Positions 6,001 through 8,541 of a stretch of DNA of 8,541 nucleotides are shown in pieces (the stretch's first letter is position 1; the number at the start of each line of letters is the position of its first letter). The translations under genes were made by a program, and so were the position numbers. This DNA comes from an uncultured Capnocytophaga sp. (GTDB taxonomy: Bacteria > Bacteroidota > Bacteroidia > Flavobacteriales > Flavobacteriaceae). Under the pieces are notes generated by a model. That model worked only from the letters and a program-made list of their open reading frames with translations, did not search any database and had not been told where the DNA came from. Location of the stretch: assembly GCF_937936315.1 (NCBI RefSeq), contig NZ_CALGWU010000034.1, positions 1 through 8,541 of the forward strand, given 5' to 3'.

Positions 6001-8541
6001 ATAACAAAATCGTTACCTAAAGCTCCATAAGTAGCTGCAGCTGTATTTACTACTTTTACTAATAATTCTCCATTAGCAAATCCTGTCATTTCAGCTTCAG
6101 TAAAGGTAACTTTATAGTTAGTCCAACTATTACTATTAATAGTTGCTAAGCTTTTGCTACGCAAGGTAGTACCATCTGTTTTAGCTATTTCTATATTGAG
6201 GTGAGCTGGCACTGCAGTTACACCTGTTCTAATTAGATTGAGAGCATCTATACTCACTGTAAATTCGGTGTTGAGAGCTACTCCCTTAAGTATTTTTTGA
6301 TAGACTACCTCATTGTTACCATTACCAGATACAGCTAAATAACGTCCTCCTGAAGGATCTGCAGGGGCTGTTGTAATCCAATTAGGGTTTGAGGTAATTT
6401 GTAGCTGTTTAGTAAGCACTTGGTTACCATCTGAAAGACTTCCTGTGGTATTACATACTAATGAAGTATTAGCAGCAGGTAAACAATCATTAGCATTTTT
6501 ACCGAAGTCTTCAGTAAAGAGTACATTAGGTGTTGTTGATGTATCAGTTGGGCGATAGTACACTGTAAGAGTATGAACTCCTGGAGATAACAATCGATTA
6601 AAGCTATTGCTTGTAAGGTTTTGTTTAGCGCTACCATCAAGTGTATACTGATAAGTTTGACTTACAGTAGAAGAAACTGTAATGGTTACTGAACCATAGC
6701 CATTATCACAACGGTAGAGCACAGGGCTCAACGTTATGGAAGGTACAGAGGTAGCTTGTGTAGTGATAGGTATTTCTATACGACAATCTTTACTATCTTT
6801 CACATAGATAGTTGTAGAACCGCCTATAAATCCTATAGGATTCATTACATAAGTATTTTCTCCATCAAAACTATATTTATAAGGAGGAGTACCACCCGTA
6901 ACGTTATTTACCGATACTTTATATTGGTTATTAGTAGTATCACAAGATCTATCGGCCATAACTCCTGCATAAGCACGGAGCGGGGTTTGTGGAGGAAGTA
7001 TAACTATAGGTTTCTTAATATAGACACAAGTAGTTCCTCCTACTTGTGAAATCATTTCTATTTCATAAGTACCTGCAGGGATACTAGTAAACAGACCTCC
7101 TGTACTAGTTTGGAAAGCAGTCCCTACACGGGCTCCTGTTTCATCTAATTTATATAGATTAATCTTACGATTTTGATTTTGAGAGCCAGGGGCAAAAGTA
7201 AGATTGATTACCCCTGTATTAGGGTTGCTTTCACACTGTATTTCTTGAGTTGCACTAAATGTAAAAGAATGATGTTCTGGAGGAGATACAGTCACTTTAT
7301 TAGACAAAGCAAAGGCACCAGAGCGCATATCACCTACTAAGAAGACATATTCACCTACACGAGTGATTGAAGGAATTTCAACCTCTACGCTTGCTTGATG
7401 AGCCAACTGGATAGCTTTATAATCTGTTGCATTTAAAGCTGCAGGTTCATCAGCATATTGTTTTTCTCCGTCTATTGTCCAGATATAGAAGCGATAAGTA
7501 GGCACACCTCCTTTAGCTTTGAGTTCAAATTTAGCTGTATTACATTTTGTCCATCCTTTGAAAACAGCCGTCATTTCCATTTGACTTGTTTTGTTGATTG
7601 TTGCCTGTCCGTTATACTCACAACCTGGTATTTGAGGTGAGGTTACTTTCACATCGTATGTACCTTTTGGTAAGTTTTGTATATGATAATCATTTGTAGT
7701 GATCACTTCGGTACGGAAAAGTGCCCCTGCTTTATAAATTTCTAGTTTATAAGTTACGCCACTTGTACTGAGGTTTAGTTTTACAGAACCTTGAGAGAAA
7801 TCTGTTTCATCTATTATATCAGTAAGAGCACCTGTAAATCCAGCAGTAAAGACCTCAAAATAGAAACTTTCGTTACAATTGAGGAGTTTCAATCGGTATT
7901 TACCAGCGGTATTGGCTACAAAAGTAGAATTGGTATGGAATGTTGTCCAACATTGGTCTTGCATATTTCTACAATCTGAAGAAGGATCAGTACAAGAGCC
8001 ATTCCATTGTTGCCACTCAAAAGCAGTATTTTTATAGCTCACAGTAATATTTTTAGAACCTCCTTGACATAGGTAGAAATGACTTGTCCAGCTACCATTA
8101 TCAGCGCAAGTAACACCTATGTTTTGTGCTTGGGCGCGGATAGGATCGGTAGTAACTGCTACAGCTTGGTATTGTATTGTTTCAGTAGTTTCTACTTGAT
8201 ATCCTTGACAAGAAAGGGTTTTAACTACTTTATAGACACCTGGACCATTGGCTTGATAAGTACGATTTGTTTCGCCTGTTAAAGGGGAGCCATTTTTGAA
8301 CCACTGATAGGCATCAAAAGAACCTGTAGCTTCAAGTGTCATTACGCCAGAACCACAAAGTACTTCTTGTCGGGCACAATTAGAGGTGTCTACTGTAATA
8401 GATTTTGTGCCTTCTTCTAATTGTTGTGCAATTGGACAAGCGTTAGGACCTCCTTCGTACGAGATAGAGAAGACTGTTTGTAGATAGTTAGTACAAGGTT
8501 CCAAAAGTTTATCACAATCGGCTACTACTTTCATTGGGATT
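1..8541 (-). CDS. Giant T9SS type B sorting domain-containing surface protein with SprB-like repeats (partial)
   Basis: The minus-strand frame whose codons occupy positions 3-5, 6-8 and so on up to 8538-8540 has no stop in 2846 codons, and its translation makes sense throughout. The product is probably a cell-surface adhesin exported by Sec and then by the type IX secretion system. Visible modules, N to C: an Ig-like module, a Trp/Cys-rich module, degenerate repeats, SprB-like repeats, an inserted jelly-roll-like domain, about 20 further SprB-like repeats, and a C-terminal sorting domain. The composition is rich in Thr, Val, Gly and Asn, with regularly spaced Cys, as expected of an extracellular beta-sandwich stalk. 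The N-terminus is missing: the only nearby Met codon (8532) is not followed by a signal peptide, so the true start is upstream. The C-terminus looks complete or lacks only the stop. Flavobacterium johnsoniae SprB, a gliding adhesin of about 6500 residues, is the best-known relative in architecture. I infer kinship in architecture, not orthology. No frameshift was seen. Confidence 0.96.
3..269 (-). other. C-terminal T9SS type B sorting domain (CHU_C / gliding-motility C-terminal family)
   Basis: The last 89 residues carry the hallmarks of the type B T9SS sorting signal (TIGR04131/PF13585). FFTPNGDGDNEVW follows a DIEVP lead-in. Next come the core YIFDRYGRRL, then GWDGTYEKRPMPSGDYWY, and the terminal strand FYGNFTLFR. 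In this family the domain directs folded cargo through the outer-membrane T9SS translocon; type B domains are generally exported with the help of a PorP/SprF-like partner. One small departure: the usual Asn-Asp after the GDG is Asn-Glu here. The final two bases of the frame read TA, so a TAA or TAG stop at the window edge is very likely. Confidence 0.95.
4008..4280 (-). repeat. Longest array unit, with a fibronectin III-like closing motif
   Basis: This unit has 90 residues between its two Cys codons, against 53-77 for the others. Its second half contains NNDIWYRG and then GGLTPGVQYTFVAYN before the closing Cys. A Gly-Leu-x-Pro-Gly-x-x-Tyr-x-Phe motif is typical of the last strands of fibronectin type III domains, so this unit may be a different beta-sandwich in the same slot rather than a SprB repeat. 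It sits in phase with its neighbours: the linkers on either side are 25 and 27 residues. The fold assignment is an inference from the motif alone. Confidence 0.5.
4872..5081 (-). repeat. Array unit with a 'tyrosine-Ser-Thr-Asp-Gly-Gly' variant core
   Basis: The unit opens with ADCKGSSVTYTLTASGG and then has KEFKYSTDGGTTFHTIG, followed by a long strand ending FRFQVTYKPDGSEC. The Tyr-Ser-x-Asp-Gly-Gly stretch recalls the strand-turn of SprB repeats (Tyr-x-Tyr-Ser-x-Asp-Gly), extended by an extra Gly and a longer hairpin. Spacing to both neighbours is normal (26 and 27 residues between cysteines). I see it as a lengthened member of the array, not a separate domain. Confidence 0.5.
5961..6527 (-). 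other. Inserted ~190-residue domain, jelly-roll / carbohydrate-binding-like
   Basis: This domain starts at NVLFTEDFGKN (residue 672 of the window product) and ends near FVMDNLNISQAIAYCDLK (residue 860). Features that suggest a galactose-binding-like jelly roll are the leading Phe-x-Glu-Asp-Phe-Gly strand, an internal GGRYLAVSG, a long strand TEFTVSIDALNL, the SWTNYKVTFT strand, and the closing FVMDNLNI. Such folds in Bacteroidota surface proteins often bind glycans or act as structural spacers. The only visible cysteines are two near its start (codons at 6483 and 6453) and one at its end (5964). It is not a SprB repeat and interrupts one. No catalytic residues are recognisable. The fold call rests on strand pattern and motif memory, and the ligand is unknown. 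Confidence 0.6.
5964..6710 (-). repeat. SprB-like unit interrupted by the jelly-roll-like domain
   Basis: The unit opens at RCDNGYGSVTITV (Cys codon at 6708), continues through TYQYTLDGS and reaches LSPGVHTLTVYY. In a normal unit this is the penultimate step before the Asp-x-x-Gly-Cys close. Instead the protein passes through a short Asp/Thr/Pro link into the inserted domain. The next Cys, at 5964, lies 29 residues before the opening Cys of the following unit (5877), within the 24-31 residue linker range of the array, so it may be the displaced closing Cys. Confidence 0.55.
6783..6944 (-). repeat. SprB-like repeat unit
   Basis: The unit reads from SCDTTNNQYKVSVNNVTGG through TPPYKYSFDGENTY to TIYVKDSKDC. 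It has all the SprB-repeat landmarks: opening Cys (codon 6942), Gly-Gly-x-x-Pro-Tyr-x-Tyr-Ser-x-Asp-Gly centre, and Val-x-Asp-x-x-x-Cys close (6783). It is among the clearest units in the protein. The linker to the following interrupted unit is 25 residues. Confidence 0.8.
7026..7235 (-). repeat. Repeat-like unit with paired cysteines
   Basis: The unit runs from QCESNPNTGVINLTFAPGS (Cys codon 7233) through KINLYKLDETG and SIPAGTYEIEMIS to a closing Cys at 7026 (GGTTCVYIKKP). The Pro-Ala-Gly-Thr-Tyr-Glu-Ile strand is the SprB-type closing strand, but the core lacks the Gly-Gly-x-x-Pro-Tyr signature. The linker to the next unit is 28 residues, in line with the rest of the protein. Confidence 0.6.
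7308..7544 (-). repeat. Degenerate repeat-like module with no closing cysteine
   Basis: The module opens with KCNTAKFELKAKGGVPTY (Cys codon 7542), a good match to the start and Gly-Gly-x-Pro-x-Tyr core of SprB-type units, followed by RFYIWTIDGEKQY. It closes with VGEYVFLVGDMRSGAFAL, where the family would have Asp-x-x-Gly-Cys; the Cys position is taken by Ala or Phe. Its opening Cys therefore lacks a partner inside the module. Confidence 0.55.
7620..7829 (-). repeat. Degenerate repeat-like module with no opening cysteine
   Basis: The segment begins near LTDIIDETDFSQGSVKLNL, where the opening Cys of a unit would be expected but is replaced. It continues with VTYKLEIYKAG and ends LPKGTYDVKVTSPQIPGC (Cys codon 7620). 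The Lys-Gly-Thr-Tyr-Asp-Val strand followed by Gly-Cys is the usual closing motif. It directly follows the Trp/Cys-rich module, an order I recall from other large flavobacterial T9SS proteins. Confidence 0.55.
7869..8108 (-). other. Trp/Cys-rich extracellular module
   Basis: This stretch of about 80 residues has six cysteines (codons at 8106, 8067, 7992, 7971, 7950, 7875) and a Trp cluster. It reads VTCADNGSWTSHFYLC, then FEWQQWNGSC, SSDC, QDQCWTTF, and a closing AGKYRLKLLNCNESFYFEVF. The Trp-Gln-x-Trp/Leu-Asn-x-x-Ser-Cys pattern, two more Cys, Cys-Trp-Thr, and a Gly-x-Tyr-Arg-Leu strand with a late Cys recurs, as I recall, near the N-terminal side of large flavobacterial T9SS type B proteins. 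I know no assigned function. The cysteine density suggests up to three disulfides and an Ig-like beta-sandwich, which is inference. Confidence 0.6.
8208..8378 (-). other. Ig-like module
   Basis: About 57 residues from NCARQEVLCGSGVMTLEA to VVKTLSC. A typical Ig-like core is visible: a Val-x-Leu-x-Ala strand, Tyr-Gln-Trp-Phe-Lys-Asn-Gly in the C-strand region, TYQANGPGVYKV as the late strands, and a final Cys. Cys codons start at 8376, 8355 and 8208. Bacterial Ig-like domains of this sort are common in T9SS-exported Bacteroidota adhesins and usually serve as binding or spacer units. The pattern is good; the exact family is not certain. Confidence 0.65.
8379..8541 (-). other. Unassigned N-terminal end of the window product
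   Basis: The first 54 visible residues contain three cysteines (codons 8514, 8493, 8436), with motifs such as VVADCDKLLEPC and YEGGPNACPIAQQ, and lead into the Ig-like module. There is no signal peptide, hydrophobic stretch or credible start codon here; the Met at 8532 is followed by Lys-Val-Val-Ala-Asp-Cys. It is therefore the continuation of a protein whose beginning is off the window. I do not recognise a domain. Confidence 0.4.

Noticed and set aside
4079..6640. Two minus-strand open frames of 60-66 codons (4079-4279 and 6458-6640)
   Set aside because: They are in a different phase from the main frame and overlap it entirely; Leu/Gln-rich products are typical of an out-of-frame reading of Thr/Val codons.
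6756..7049. Plus-strand open frame of 97 codons, the longest on that strand
   Set aside because: It is antisense to well-formed SprB-like units. Its product is rich in Ser, Ile, Tyr and Arg with no domain, and no ribosome binding site stands out. It is a shadow frame.
7458..8282. Three short plus-strand open frames (60-67 codons)
   Set aside because: All lie opposite clear Ig-like, Trp/Cys-rich and repeat modules on the minus strand. Their Cys/Ser/Phe-rich products are what antisense of such coding gives.
8532..8534. Met codon close to the right edge as a possible start
   Set aside because: It is preceded by open frame to the edge and followed by charged and Cys residues rather than a signal peptide, which an exported T9SS protein needs.
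1..8541. Possible CRISPR array or tandem DNA repeat, suggested by the recurring cct/gta/tgt-rich texture
   Set aside because: Periodicity is at protein level (about 94 residues) with diverged DNA. There are no identical direct repeats with unique spacers.
1..8541. Bacteroidota O-glycosylation motif, Asp-Ser/Thr-(Ala/Ile/Leu/Val/Met/Thr)
   Set aside because: I found only about two matches (Asp-Thr-Met in the unit at 2295-2489 and Asp-Thr-Thr near 6939) in 2846 residues, too few to argue for a heavily glycosylated stalk despite the Thr richness.

Overview
The whole window lies inside one gene. Read on the minus strand, one frame is open from edge to edge: I translated all 2846 complete codons (8540 down to 3) and found no stop. 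The product is a giant, modular, secreted surface protein of the Bacteroidota type. It ends in a type IX secretion system (T9SS) type B sorting domain and carries a long array of SprB-like repeats. The start codon and signal peptide lie beyond position 8541. The stop codon very probably straddles position 1, because the last two bases read TA directly after the conserved C-terminal end of the sorting domain. No other gene, RNA, mobile element, CRISPR array, promoter or terminator is supported. The short open frames on the plus strand, and those in the other minus frames, are shadows of this gene.

The T9SS sorting domain, SprB-like repeats and AT-rich DNA (high-30s percent GC in the lines I sampled) point to a gliding or host-associated member of the Flavobacteriia. 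The wording of the C-terminal domain resembles Capnocytophaga or Flavobacterium proteins. The genus is a guess from memory, not a search result.

Layout in protein order (high to low coordinates; residue 1 is the first complete codon of the window): residues 1-54, a Cys-containing stretch I cannot assign; about 54-111, an Ig-like module; about 145-222, a Trp/Cys-rich module; about 240-437, two degenerate repeat-like modules with incomplete cysteine pairs; about 436-611, SprB-like units; about 612-859, a repeat unit interrupted by a roughly 190-residue domain that looks like a jelly-roll or carbohydrate-binding domain; 888-2746, a regular array of about 20 SprB-like units averaging 94 residues; 2758-2846, the sorting domain.

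The likely picture is an adhesin that crosses the inner membrane by Sec, crosses the outer membrane by T9SS, and is held at the surface with a long repeat stalk and more varied modules towards its N-terminal side. A role in gliding or adhesion is inferred from the resemblance to Flavobacterium johnsoniae SprB and is not shown by the sequence. I see no previously undescribed system. The points most worth a second look are the domain insertion that keeps the cysteine phase, the regular cysteine spacing, and the units where the pattern breaks.
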